Below are positions 8,558 through 16,628 of a DNA stretch of 46,487 bases, piece by piece. Within the stretch, counting starts at the first letter, position 1, and each line of letters begins with the position of its first letter. Source of the DNA: Acidimicrobiaceae bacterium (GTDB lineage: Bacteria; Actinomycetota; Acidimicrobiia; Acidimicrobiales; Ilumatobacteraceae); the NCBI GenBank assembly GCA_003569125.1, contig BGOG01000014.1, positions 1 through 46,487 on the forward strand. Reading direction: 5' to 3'. Both the position numbers and the translations under genes were made by a program. Under the pieces are notes generated by a model. It did not search any database. It saw only the letters and a program-made list of their open reading frames with translations, and was not told the DNA's origin.

Positions 8558-10396
8558 TTATGGCAGTGTGATTACCGAAGGCAGGGTCGTCGCGGTTGGC
8601 AGTGTGATTACCGAGGGCAGGGTCGTCGCGGTTGGCAGAGCGGATGCTTCAGTCACGGCGATTGTTGTGGCAAGTGTTTCTAGGTCGCCAGTTGTCGTAG
8701 TGCCAGTGATTTCAATATTCCAAATACCTGGGACATTGAGTGTAAAAGTGCCATCGCCGGCGACTATCGCCGCACCTTTACTGGTAAGCGGAACATTGAT
8801 TTGAATTCCGCTGTAGCCGATCGCCTGTGGAATGAATTTGACCGTGAAATTATTTATTTTTCGAGGCTCGATGAGTTCAATTCGCATTGCGTTGATACCT
8901 GTCAAGCCGGGTGTCAAAGAGATCACAACGCGAAATCTGTCGTTACGAAGCTCTTCTCTGAATGCATATGTCGAAGTGGGTGCACTTAGTTGGGCGACTG
9001 CTTTTGGTGGTTGAGTCGAAACCATCCATGAAGTAATCAATAAAGCGATAGCGGCAAAACCAAGTTCAATCGTTACGGCACGCCGAAGACGCCATGCCAT
9101 TTTTTTGGTCAGTGAGCTACCGTCAGCAAACGATTTTTGCACGAAATTCTTGAATGCGAACAGGATGAATACCATCACTGCCGTGGTAATAATTTTCAGG
9201 ACTCCGAGTCGGCCGTGACCGCTACTTAAAATTGCCGCACTGTCGAGCAGATAAATTTGTAGTGATCCAGTAAACAGGGTGATGCCGAATGCGAGCACCG
9301 AGTGTTTTGAAAATGCCAAAACTGCATTTACCAAATCATCTCCACCAGATCCGATGAGGATTACTCGCGAAAGCAACATCAATCCACCGATCCAGTAGGC
9401 AACGGATAGAGCGTGAACGGCACCAAGGATGTAAGTAAAAATTGCAACGTCCTGACCCAACCGACTGAAACCAAGAGTTGCGATCATCAGCGAAAGCAAC
9501 GAGACCGCGGACACTTGCGTTGAAGGGTCGTTTGCGCGTTCGGGAAACCAGGCGACCCAACCGCATGAAGCGACTAATGCGAAACGAAATATCAATACGA
9601 CACCACTACCTGACGTCAGCGAACTCAACCATTCAAATGGATTCAACGACGTAAGAAAACTCTGCGAAGTTTGTTGCATCGTGGTGAGAGTAAGAATTAA
9701 ATAGAGCGTGGCAACACAAGAAATCCAAGAAAGCCGAATGTAGCGAATCATTACTCCGTAGGTAGGCCCTTCTGGCCAAGCGGTAATCACCAGAGCGAGC
9801 CCACCAAAAATTGCGGTCATCAATAGATATTCGAGAATTCGCAACAAGCCGATCACACCACCGACACGCGGTGCCGATTTTTGCTCGCCAATCGTTTCAC
9901 CAATCAATATTGGGACTGTTGTGTCGGTTGTTAATACCTGATCGGTGGCGCCCACAACCGTAGTTTGAATCGCCACTGCCGAAGTGAAATTAAAAGATCC
10001 TGTGCTGAAATCTGGCAGGGCCCAACTGACTACACAAAGTCCTGCTGGTGGAATCTGAGTCAAGGCGGCCGAAACAGTTTTAAAGTCGGTGCCTAATTGT
10101 GCTTGACCTAAACCAACTGAAGTGCCGTTGCAGGCAAGTGACAGTCCCATATTCGTGGCAACGTCAGGTGATGTCAAAGGATCTCTGAAAATCAGTTGCA
10201 ACTGTGTTGGTGGCATCGACACCACTTGGTTTGCTGCGGGGTTCGATGAAGTCAAGATGTTCGTGCCAGATGAAGTCGTCGGGGCGAGGGTCGCACCAAC
10301 CTGAGTTGCGCCGAAACCACAAATAAGGCAGAGCGCCCCAAAAACGACTGTTACCAGTCGTTTTCGTCCTGGCGATTTGGCTGGTTCTCGAGACAT
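8558..10396 (-). CDS. CopC/CopD-domain membrane protein with repeated C-terminal tail
   Basis: This is a 612-residue envelope protein. A signal peptide (K-R-L-V-T-V-V-F-G-A-L-C-L-I-C-G-F-G) is followed by a CopC-like beta-sandwich (N-P-A-A-N-Q-V-V-S-M-P-P...L-I-F-R-D-P, about residues 45-145). About eight transmembrane helices of a CopD-like domain come next (about 180-450). Then there is an extracellular FixH/YtkA-like beta domain and a Thr/Pro tail made of 12-residue repeats. Copper-binding CopC normally starts with a histidine after signal cleavage. None is visible there, so copper binding is doubtful. Related fused proteins are annotated as copper resistance or uptake. The gene is divergent from dnaX with 71 bases between the starts. 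The function, copper transport or otherwise, is inference. Confidence 0.8.
   Translation of the reverse strand: MSREPAKSPGRKRLVTVVFGALCLICGFGATQVGATLAPTTSSGTNILTSSNPAANQVVSMPPTQLQLIFRDPLTSPDVATNMGLSLACNGTSVGLGQAQLGTDFKTVSAALTQIPPAGLCVVSWALPDFSTGSFNFTSAVAIQTTVVGATDQVLTTDTTVPILIGETIGEQKSAPRVGGVIGLLRILEYLLMTAIFGGLALVITAWPEGPTYGVMIRYIRLSWISCVATLYLILTLTTMQQTSQSFLTSLNPFEWLSSLTSGSGVVLIFRFALVASCGWVAWFPERANDPSTQVSAVSLLSLMIATLGFSRLGQDVAIFTYILGAVHALSVAYWIGGLMLLSRVILIGSGGDDLVNAVLAFSKHSVLAFGITLFTGSLQIYLLDSAAILSSGHGRLGVLKIITTAVMVFILFAFKNFVQKSFADGSSLTKKMAWRLRRAVTIELGFAAIALLITSWMVSTQPPKAVAQLSAPTSTYAFREELRNDRFRVVISLTPGLTGINAMRIELIEPRKINNFTVKFIPQAIGYSGIQINVPLTSKGAAIVAGDGTFTLNVPGIWNIEITGTTTTGDLETLATTIAVTEASALPTATTLPSVITLPTATTLPSVITLP
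8562..8633. repeat. 36-bp tandem repeat coding the CopC/CopD protein tail
   Basis: Two adjacent 36-base units, 8562-8597 and 8598-8633, differ at one base (A or G at the eighteenth position). A third begins (GGCAG) before diverging. Each unit keeps frame and adds 12 residues (T-A-T-T-L-P-S-V-I-T-L-P) at the extreme C-terminus. The near-identity suggests a recent duplication. Confidence 0.93.
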
Positions 10397-10467
10397 ACCT
10401 TTATATAGATTACTAATTTCAGCCCCTGTTCAAGCATGAACCACCCGATAGGTAGGCTCGCTACGAA

Positions 10468-12165
10468 ATGGCAACGCAATCCCTCTATCGCCGATACAGA
10501 CCACGCCGCTTTGACGAGCTGAAAGGTCAAGATCATGTCGTGCGCGCCTTGCGCAATGCGGTGATCAATAATCGGGAAGGACAGGCATATTTATTTTCCG
10601 GGCCCCGTGGCACAGGCAAAACTTCTACTGCGCGAATTTTGGCGAAAGTACTCAACTGCGAAAAACTAAAAGACGGTGAGCCATGCGGAAAATGTAATTC
10701 GTGTGTCTCGATAGATGTTGGTTCGAGTTATGACGTACTTGAATTAGACGCTGCAAGCAACAACGGCGTCGACAATATGCGCGAACTAATTGAACGTGCA
10801 GCACTCGGAAACCCTGGTCGGCATCGTGTTTTTATTCTTGACGAAGTTCACATGCTCTCTAAACCTGCTGAAGCAGCATTGTTGAAAACTCTCGAAGAGC
10901 CCCCCGAACATGTTGTGTTCGTGTTGGCGACGACCGACCCGCAAAAAGTCAGTGAGACGATTCGCAGTCGCACGCAACATTTGCAGTTTCATCTTTTGCC
11001 GATGCAAGAATTGAAAGATCACGTCAACTGGGTAGTCGCCGACGCAAAACTCGTGATCAGTGAAGATGCTATTGATCGTGTCGTCAAACTGGGTGGTGGG
11101 TCTGTGCGTGACACGCTCTCTGCACTTGAACTCGCAGTTGCTTCTGGTGGCGAAGTCGACGAGCAGATTTCTCTGGACGAATTCATTGAAGCGTTTATCG
11201 ATCATGACCCAGGTCGTGCACTTGCCGCTGTTGGTGCATCTGTGCAGTTTGGTGCCGACCCGCGCGCACTCACCGAAGACATCGTGCGAAATTTGCGTGA
11301 TTTGTTTTTGTCGTTAATGGCACCAGAACTTGTTCAACTACCCAAAGAACGCGCAGAGATCGTGAGTGACCAGGCTCGTCGCATGGGCGCGAGCAGTGTC
11401 GTGCGAGCAATCGAGGTTCTTGGTGAAGTTTTAATCGAGATACGCCACGCCCCAGATGCGCGATTGTTGCTCGAAGTTTCGTTGGTGAAACTTACGCGGC
11501 AAAATTCAAGCACTGATGTCGCCGCGTTGATGTCGCGAATCGAACGACTTGAAGCAGGCGTGGTTGCTAGTCGAGATCCGACGGGGCCGATCACAAGACC
11601 GGTGTTGGTCGACTCGAATACTGGTCGTGCAAAATTAGGTGGACGGGCAACTCCACTCGTGGTGGTGCCGAATATAACCGCAGCTAGCGAACCGACTAGC
11701 AAACCAGTGAGCGTGGCAGAAATTGCGCCTAGTAAAGAACTTGAGTCGACTGCAATTTTGAATGACGATGAAATCAAGCGTCGTTGGCCAGACGTTGTCA
11801 CTGCGCAAAAGCCAATGGTTCGAGCACTGTATAGCGCCGTGAACCTAATTGATTGCAAAGACGGTGTAATCACATTGTCGGCACCCAGTGAGGTGCACAT
11901 TGCAAAAGCAAGCGAACATCTAGAAGCCATTTCTTTGTCGCTCAAGACGATTGCCGGTCAACAAATAAAATTGACCTTTGTCGTGGGCGAGTCGAAGCGC
12001 AACCGAAACACAAAGCAAACACCAACCGAATTAATTGATCAAGAGATAGAAGAGCCGATTGATTTGGCTGAAACGACAATAGCCCCAAAGGTTGCACGCT
12101 CGTCATCGATTGATGACTTGGCGAAGGCATTTCCGGGTTCGCGAATAATTGACGATAAAAAGTAG
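10468..12165 (+). CDS. dnaX: DNA polymerase III subunits gamma/tau
   Basis: This is the clamp-loader ATPase that loads the beta sliding clamp and, as tau, tethers the polymerase. ATG 10468 begins M-A-T-Q-S-L-Y-R-R-Y-R-P. The Walker A motif is G-P-R-G-T-G-K-T at residues 45-52. The zinc cysteines are C64, C73, C76 and C79. Walker B is F-I-L-D-E-V-H-M-L, and sensor-1 is V-L-A-T-T-D-P-Q-K-V. Domain III follows, with a polar linker and a C-terminal tau-like domain to residue 565. No obvious programmed-frameshift slippery site was seen. recR follows after six bases, so the two are an operon. The ybaB/ebfC gene that often lies between them is absent. Confidence 0.96.
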   Translation: MATQSLYRRYRPRRFDELKGQDHVVRALRNAVINNREGQAYLFSGPRGTGKTSTARILAKVLNCEKLKDGEPCGKCNSCVSIDVGSSYDVLELDAASNNGVDNMRELIERAALGNPGRHRVFILDEVHMLSKPAEAALLKTLEEPPEHVVFVLATTDPQKVSETIRSRTQHLQFHLLPMQELKDHVNWVVADAKLVISEDAIDRVVKLGGGSVRDTLSALELAVASGGEVDEQISLDEFIEAFIDHDPGRALAAVGASVQFGADPRALTEDIVRNLRDLFLSLMAPELVQLPKERAEIVSDQARRMGASSVVRAIEVLGEVLIEIRHAPDARLLLEVSLVKLTRQNSSTDVAALMSRIERLEAGVVASRDPTGPITRPVLVDSNTGRAKLGGRATPLVVVPNITAASEPTSKPVSVAEIAPSKELESTAILNDDEIKRRWPDVVTAQKPMVRALYSAVNLIDCKDGVITLSAPSEVHIAKASEHLEAISLSLKTIAGQQIKLTFVVGESKRNRNTKQTPTELIDQEIEEPIDLAETTIAPKVARSSSIDDLAKAFPGSRIIDDKK

Positions 12166-12171
12166 GCGAGG

Positions 12172-12780
12172 GTGGTCTCTGCGTATACACAACCAATGCA
12201 GGCGCTTATCGATGCGCTCTCGAGGTTGCCGGGTATTGGTCCAAAATCGGCGCAACGCATCGCGTTTCATTTGATTAAAAGTGAAGATCGTGACGTTGAA
12301 CATCTTTCAGACGCGATCACCAAAGCAAAAGCGACCGTTCGCTTCTGCGAGCGGTGTTCTAATTTCGCCGAAACAACTCTCTGTCATTTCTGCAGCGACG
12401 ATCGTCGGGATTCGACGACAATTTGCGTGGTCGAAGAATCACGCGATGTAGTAGCGATAGAAAAAACCGGAGAGTTTCGCGGGCGATATCACGTGTTGCT
12501 TGGTGCGATTAATCCACTTGATGGTGTTGGTCCTGAGCAACTTAAAATTCGCGAACTACTCGTGCGGATAGAACCAGAAAGTGTCAAAGAAGTTATTTTG
12601 TGTATGAACCCGAATACCGAAGGTGATGTGACTTCAATGTATTTAGCGCGTATTTTGAAACCACTAGGGGTGAAAGTTACGCGTATTGCCAGCGGGCTTC
12701 CTGTTGGCGGAGATTTAGAGTACGCCGATGAACTAACTCTGGGTCGTGCGCTTGAAGGTCGTCGCGAAGTTACGGGCTAA
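12172..12780 (+). CDS. recR: recombination protein RecR
   Basis: RecR works with RecF and RecO to load RecA at gaps. The 202-residue product has the helix-hairpin-helix [14 protein letters not shown] near its N-terminus, a four-cysteine zinc finger (C-E-R-C...C-H-F-C, about residues 59-74), and a Toprim domain ([10 protein letters not shown]...N-P-L-D-G-V-G, then N-P-N-T-E-G-D-V-T). The C-terminal [15 protein letters not shown] is highly typical. GTG 12172 is taken as the start. An ATG at 12196 (M-Q-A-L-I-D-A-L) would also give a complete HhH motif and is a real alternative. It is co-transcribed with dnaX. Confidence 0.95.
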   Translation: MVSAYTQPMQALIDALSRLPGIGPKSAQRIAFHLIKSEDRDVEHLSDAITKAKATVRFCERCSNFAETTLCHFCSDDRRDSTTICVVEESRDVVAIEKTGEFRGRYHVLLGAINPLDGVGPEQLKIRELLVRIEPESVKEVILCMNPNTEGDVTSMYLARILKPLGVKVTRIASGLPVGGDLEYADELTLGRALEGRREVTG

Positions 12781-12822
12781 TTAGCTCGTTAGTTAAATAG
12801 CTGACTAATTAACTAGCTAGCA
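12781..12822. other. AT-rich imperfect inverted repeat between convergent genes
   Basis: The gap between the recR stop and the converging thiolase contains TAGTTAA and TTAACTA as a 7-bp inverted repeat separated by about 12 bases. It sits in a stretch rich in CTAG-like words and reaches slightly into the thiolase 3' end. It may serve as a bidirectional transcript end. There is no clean T-run, so this is weak. Confidence 0.3.
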
Positions 12823-13994
12823 CGAACAATCAGTGCGTCACCCTGACCGCCGCCGCCACACAGGGCGGCAGCACCAAGACCGCCACCGCGTCGCTTTAAT
12901 TCGTGAAGCAGGGTCAATGCCAAACGATTGCCACTCATACCAATCGGGTGACCGAGTGCAATTGCGCCACCGTTGACGTTGACGATCTCGTCCGAGATTT
13001 TAAGTTCGCGCATCGAAGCGATTCCGACTGCGGCAAATGCTTCATTGATTTCGAACAAGTCGATATCAGAAACTTTTTTGCCGGCGCGCTCGAGGGCTTT
13101 AAGAATGCTGCGACTTGGTTGATGTAACAACGATGCGTTATCTGGTCCTGCCACCATTCCATAACTGATGAACTCACCAAGTGGTTTGACGCCACGCTTT
13201 TCTGCGGCGCGTTTTGACATCATCACGATTGCTGAACCCGCGTCACTGATTTGGCTGGCGTTGCCTGCAGTGACTGTGCCATTTTTATCGAACGCCGGTT
13301 TAAGTGATGCCAGTGACTCCATCGTTGTTGACGCGCGAACACCTTCGTCGGCACTGATCACAACGGGATCACCTTTGCGTTGTGGAATCGAAATTGAAAC
13401 GATTTCATCGGCGAGTCTGCCAGCCGCGATTGCAGCAGCAGCGCGCTGATTGCTCTTCATTGCCAGGTCATCTTGTGCATCACGACTGATCTCGCCAGCC
13501 GCGTATCTCTCGGTACCAAGGCCCATCAGGCAGGCATCGAACGCGCACCACAAACCGTCGCGCTGAATCGCATCTAGTAGTTGAACATCACCAAAACGAA
13601 AACCACTTCGCGCTCCCGCTGCAAGATACGGAGAATTAGTCATGCTCTCCATGCCGCCCGCGATCACGATGTCAGCGTCACCATTCGAAATCATTTGGTC
13701 TGCAAGATAAATCGAATTCAATCCAGACAAACAAACTTTGTTGATATTAATACTCGGCACATTCATCGGGATACCAGCTTTTACCGCCGCTTGTCGTGAA
13801 GGCACTTGACCTTGACCTGCAGTTAAAACTTGACCCATGATCACATGTTCGACTTCGTGCGGTGCAACTCCGGCGCGACGCAATGCCTCGGCAATTGCGA
13901 AACCGCCAAGTTCTGCTGCGCTAAACGAAGCCAATGCTCCGCTCATCTTTCCGATTGGTGTTCTTGCTCCCGCAACTATGTATGAACCAGGCAT
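12813..13994 (-). CDS. acetyl-CoA C-acetyltransferase (thiolase)
   Basis: This is a biosynthetic-type thiolase that condenses two acetyl-CoA to acetoacetyl-CoA, or runs in reverse. It has 393 residues, the family length. The nucleophilic cysteine is in K-V-C-L-S-G-L (C88). The catalytic His is in G-G-A-I-A-L-G-H-P-I-G-M-S-G, and the second Cys in L-C-G-G-G-G-Q-G-D-A. M-E-S-M-T-N-S-P-Y and N-E-A-F-A are also in place. The gene is divergent from crotonyl-CoA carboxylase/reductase, with 125 bases between the starts. It could supply acetoacetyl-CoA to the ethylmalonyl-CoA route or take part in beta-oxidation. Confidence 0.94.
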   Translation of the reverse strand: MPGSYIVAGARTPIGKMSGALASFSAAELGGFAIAEALRRAGVAPHEVEHVIMGQVLTAGQGQVPSRQAAVKAGIPMNVPSININKVCLSGLNSIYLADQMISNGDADIVIAGGMESMTNSPYLAAGARSGFRFGDVQLLDAIQRDGLWCAFDACLMGLGTERYAAGEISRDAQDDLAMKSNQRAAAAIAAGRLADEIVSISIPQRKGDPVVISADEGVRASTTMESLASLKPAFDKNGTVTAGNASQISDAGSAIVMMSKRAAEKRGVKPLGEFISYGMVAGPDNASLLHQPSRSILKALERAGKKVSDIDLFEINEAFAAVGIASMRELKISDEIVNVNGGAIALGHPIGMSGNRLALTLLHELKRRGGGLGAAALCGGGGQGDALIVRAS

Positions 13995-14119
13995 GGCGAC
14001 TCCCTTTAATGTGTCTTTCTTATTGTGTTAGTTAAGAGTAGAGCCCCACAGGCTGGTTTTCTCATTTGAAATCGCCCTTAGGTTTATATTTTGTCGGTTT
14101 GGCTTAGTAATCTCATTAG

Positions 14120-15457
14120 ATGAAAGAAATTTTGAATGCGATCATGGCCGATGCCGATAGCGAGACATTCGCCAATTTAAAAATACCTGCGACTTATCGT
14201 GCGGCACATATTTTAAAATCTGAAGAAACTATTTTTGCAGGGGTTGCCTCTAAAGATAAAGACCCGCGGAAAACTTTGCACGTTGGGCAAGTGCCGACTC
14301 CAGAACTTGCGCCGGACGAATGCCTGGTCGCAGTGATGGCCAGCAGTATCAATTTCAATACAGTTTGGAGCGCAATTTTTGAACCAGTCAGTACCTTTGG
14401 TGCACTGACCCGACTTGCTCGTGAAAGTCAGTGGGCTAAGCGACACGATTTGGACTATCACGTTCTTGGCAGTGACGCCGCTGGTGTCGTGTTGCGCGTC
14501 GGCACCGCGGTGCGCAACTGGAAGCCAGGCGACAAAGTCACTGCGCATTGCAATCACTTAGATGATCAAGACCCATCGGCACATGATGATTCGATGATGG
14601 CAACCAATCAGCGCATCTGGGGCTACGAAACAAATTTCGGCGGACTCGCAGAACTCGCGGTGCTCAAGGCGAATCAGTTGATGCCGAAACCAAAACATCT
14701 TTCATGGGAAGAATCTGCGGTTAATGCATTGTGCAACAGCACGAGTTATCGAATGCTTGTTTCGAAAAATGGTGCGGCGATGAAACAAGGTGACGTCGTC
14801 TTGATTTGGGGTGCGACCGGCGGTATCGGTGCATATGCGGTTCAATACGTTCTCAACGGTGGAGGAATACCTGTTGGTGTCGTGAGTTCGCCCGAAAAAG
14901 CGAAAATTCTTAACGAACTTGGGTGTCATGCGGTTATCGACCGTAAAACCGCAAACTACAAGTTTTGGAATGATGACAATACGCACAATGAAAGCGAGTG
15001 GCGTCGCCTCGGCAAGGACATTCGCGAACTTGTTGGTGAAGACCCGGATATTGTTTTTGAACACCCAGGTCGTTCAACTTTCGGCGCGTCGATGTATGTC
15101 GTCAAGCGTGGTGGAACTGTTGTTACGTGTGCGGCAACGAGTGGTTTTATGTTGGAGTTCGACAATCGACATTTTTGGATGCGCTTGAAGCGTTTGGTCG
15201 GTTCGCACTTTGCGAATTATCGCGAAGCATGGGACGCAAATCGATTGATTAGCAAAGGCATGATTCATCCCGTGATATCGCAAGTTTTTTCTCTTGAAGA
15301 AACCGGTGAGGCGGCGTACCAAGTGCATAAAAATTTGCATGAGGGCAAACTTGGCGTTTTGTGTCTCGCACCAAAAGAAGGTCTGGGGATCACAGACAAA
15401 GAGTTGCGCGCCAAAATTGGCGAAGACAAACTAACTATTTTTAGACGAGCGAAATAG
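14120..15457 (+). CDS. ccr: crotonyl-CoA carboxylase/reductase
   Basis: This enzyme reductively carboxylates crotonyl-CoA to (2S)-ethylmalonyl-CoA using NADPH and CO2. It is the key step of the ethylmalonyl-CoA pathway and also supplies extender units. The 445-residue MDR-fold protein has a long N-terminal region typical of Ccr, I-N-F-N-T-V-W-S-A-I-F-E-P near residue 80, and L-G-S-D-A-A-G-V-V. The NADPH loop is W-G-A-T-G-G-I-G-A-Y-A-V-Q (about 231-243). G-R-S-T-F-G-A-S and C-A-A-T-S-G-F lie near the C-terminal half. Ordinary crotonase-type or quinone reductases are shorter and lack these. The next gene, an epimerase 24 bases downstream, acts on its product, so this pair looks like a pathway operon. 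Confidence 0.95.
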   Translation: MKEILNAIMADADSETFANLKIPATYRAAHILKSEETIFAGVASKDKDPRKTLHVGQVPTPELAPDECLVAVMASSINFNTVWSAIFEPVSTFGALTRLARESQWAKRHDLDYHVLGSDAAGVVLRVGTAVRNWKPGDKVTAHCNHLDDQDPSAHDDSMMATNQRIWGYETNFGGLAELAVLKANQLMPKPKHLSWEESAVNALCNSTSYRMLVSKNGAAMKQGDVVLIWGATGGIGAYAVQYVLNGGGIPVGVVSSPEKAKILNELGCHAVIDRKTANYKFWNDDNTHNESEWRRLGKDIRELVGEDPDIVFEHPGRSTFGASMYVVKRGGTVVTCAATSGFMLEFDNRHFWMRLKRLVGSHFANYREAWDANRLISKGMIHPVISQVFSLEETGEAAYQVHKNLHEGKLGVLCLAPKEGLGITDKELRAKIGEDKLTIFRRAK

Positions 15458-15481
15458 TTTGCGATTAGTGAGATTAACGAG

Positions 15482-15901
15482 ATGAGTGATTCACCACAAA
15501 TGTTGTTAACCGAGATCGACCATGTGGCTATTGCGGTTCACGATCTTGAAGCAGCGATTGACTATTACAAGCGAGCGTTTGGGGCAACCGTTGCGCATCG
15601 CGAAGTTGTCGAGCAAGATGGCGTCGAAGAGGCATTGCTAAAAGTTGCGCAGAGTTACGTGCAGTTATTGACACCAACTCGGCCAGATTCACCGGTTGCA
15701 AAATCACTTGAAAAGCGTGGCGAAGGTCTGCATCACATTGGCTATCGTGTCGCGGATTGTGCGCAGGCTTTGCAGTCGATGATTGCTGCCGGTGCCAAAC
15801 CAATTGACAACGCACCGCGCAAAGGCTCGCGCGGCACGACCGTTGCGTTCGTTCATCCAAAAGGTAGTTTTGGCACGCTGATTGAATTAGTCCAAGAATA
15901 A
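15482..15901 (+). CDS. mce: methylmalonyl-CoA / ethylmalonyl-CoA epimerase
   Basis: This is a vicinal-oxygen-chelate epimerase that interconverts the (S) and (R) forms of methylmalonyl-CoA and, in organisms with Ccr, ethylmalonyl-CoA. At 139 residues it has the usual length. It has two beta-alpha-beta-beta-beta units with metal ligands in E-I-D-H-V-A-I-A-V (His), the G-L-H-H-I-G-Y-R-V region, and the C-terminal T-L-I-E-L-V (Glu). The central H-I-G-Y-R-V and the end segment F-V-H-P-K closely match Mce. The downstream prepilin peptidase starts ten bases after its stop. Confidence 0.92.
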   Translation: MSDSPQMLLTEIDHVAIAVHDLEAAIDYYKRAFGATVAHREVVEQDGVEEALLKVAQSYVQLLTPTRPDSPVAKSLEKRGEGLHHIGYRVADCAQALQSMIAAGAKPIDNAPRKGSRGTTVAFVHPKGSFGTLIELVQE

Positions 15902-15911
15902 AACCTAAGCC

Positions 15912-16571
15912 GTGATTTTCGTGCTGACGATTTTCGTCGGTGCAGTGGCTGGCGCGCTTGTTGGCGAGACCGCAAAAAGATTCATTTGTGAAATTGATTC
16001 TCAGGTAGTTGTGTCGCGAATCAGACTTATTTGTTTGGGCATCGTGCTTGGCGCATTTTTTGCGTTTTCAATTCGGGCGCGATTCTTAAGTTTGGATCTA
16101 CGAGTTGCCTACGCAATTTTGAGTTGTGGTTTAATTTTGCAGTCAATGATTGATGCAGCGACACATCGTTTGGTTCGAAGCGTCACTTATCTGCTGGCCG
16201 TGACCGGCAGCGTGTTTTTGCTGATCAACGCAATTCGTGCCGATAGTTATGACCAGATAGTCGCTGCGCTGGTCTGTGCCGTGGTGGGCGGAGTCTTGTT
16301 TGGGGTAATTAATAAAATTGCGCCTGGTGGGTTGGGAGTTGGAGATGTACGGCTAGTGCCAGTTCTGGGTTGGTACTTGGGTTTTCTCGGATATGACGAG
16401 GCAATTTGGGCAATTTTTATTGCGTGTGTCAGTGCGAGTTTGGTTGGCTTGAGTTTGATTGCAGTTGGGCGCGGGTCTTTGAGTCGCAGGCTCGCATTTG
16501 GTCCATATCTCGCATTCGGAACATTGGTGTGTGTTGTCGTTGGTGAATCTTTGCCGAGTGTTTTTGGCTAG
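15912..16571 (+). CDS. A24 family prepilin peptidase
   Basis: This is an inner-membrane aspartyl protease that cleaves leader peptides from type IV or Tad prepilins. The 219-residue protein has about seven hydrophobic segments and the two catalytic aspartates of the family. The first is in M-I-D-A-A-T-H-R-L (usually D-x-x-x-x-x-L-P), the second in the G-x-G-D motif G-V-G-D-V-R-L. It ends with the family's F-G-P-Y-L-A-F-G. It lacks the N-terminal methyltransferase and zinc domain of PilD. The start is GTG 15912. The only pilus genes in the window are the Tad operon at 36-39 kb, which lacks its own peptidase, so this protein is the likely partner. Confidence 0.85.
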   Translation: MIFVLTIFVGAVAGALVGETAKRFICEIDSQVVVSRIRLICLGIVLGAFFAFSIRARFLSLDLRVAYAILSCGLILQSMIDAATHRLVRSVTYLLAVTGSVFLLINAIRADSYDQIVAALVCAVVGGVLFGVINKIAPGGLGVGDVRLVPVLGWYLGFLGYDEAIWAIFIACVSASLVGLSLIAVGRGSLSRRLAFGPYLAFGTLVCVVVGESLPSVFG

Positions 16572-16577
16572 CGATCT

Positions 16578-16628
16578 AAGTTGGCTAGTCGCGAAAGTTG
16601 GCGAGTCGCCTAAGTTGGTGTGATGCAA
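16578..16628. repeat. 17-bp tandem repeat, three units, in the spacer
   Basis: AAGTTGG recurs at 16578, 16595 and 16612, a strict 17-base period. The first two units agree at most positions (AAGTTGGcTAGTCGCgA / AAGTTGGCGAGTCGCCT style). The third fades into the exonuclease start codon. A further copy of the unit (AAGTTGGCGAGTAGCC) lies far away at 29048-29063, ahead of another gene. Confidence 0.7.

Noticed and set aside
8562-8633. Possible CRISPR-like repeats of 36 bp
   Set aside because: The units are directly adjacent with no spacers and lie in frame within a coding sequence. They are a coding tandem repeat.
11334-11945. Minus-strand open frame of 203 codons
   Set aside because: It is antisense to the conserved body of dnaX and has shadow-like composition.
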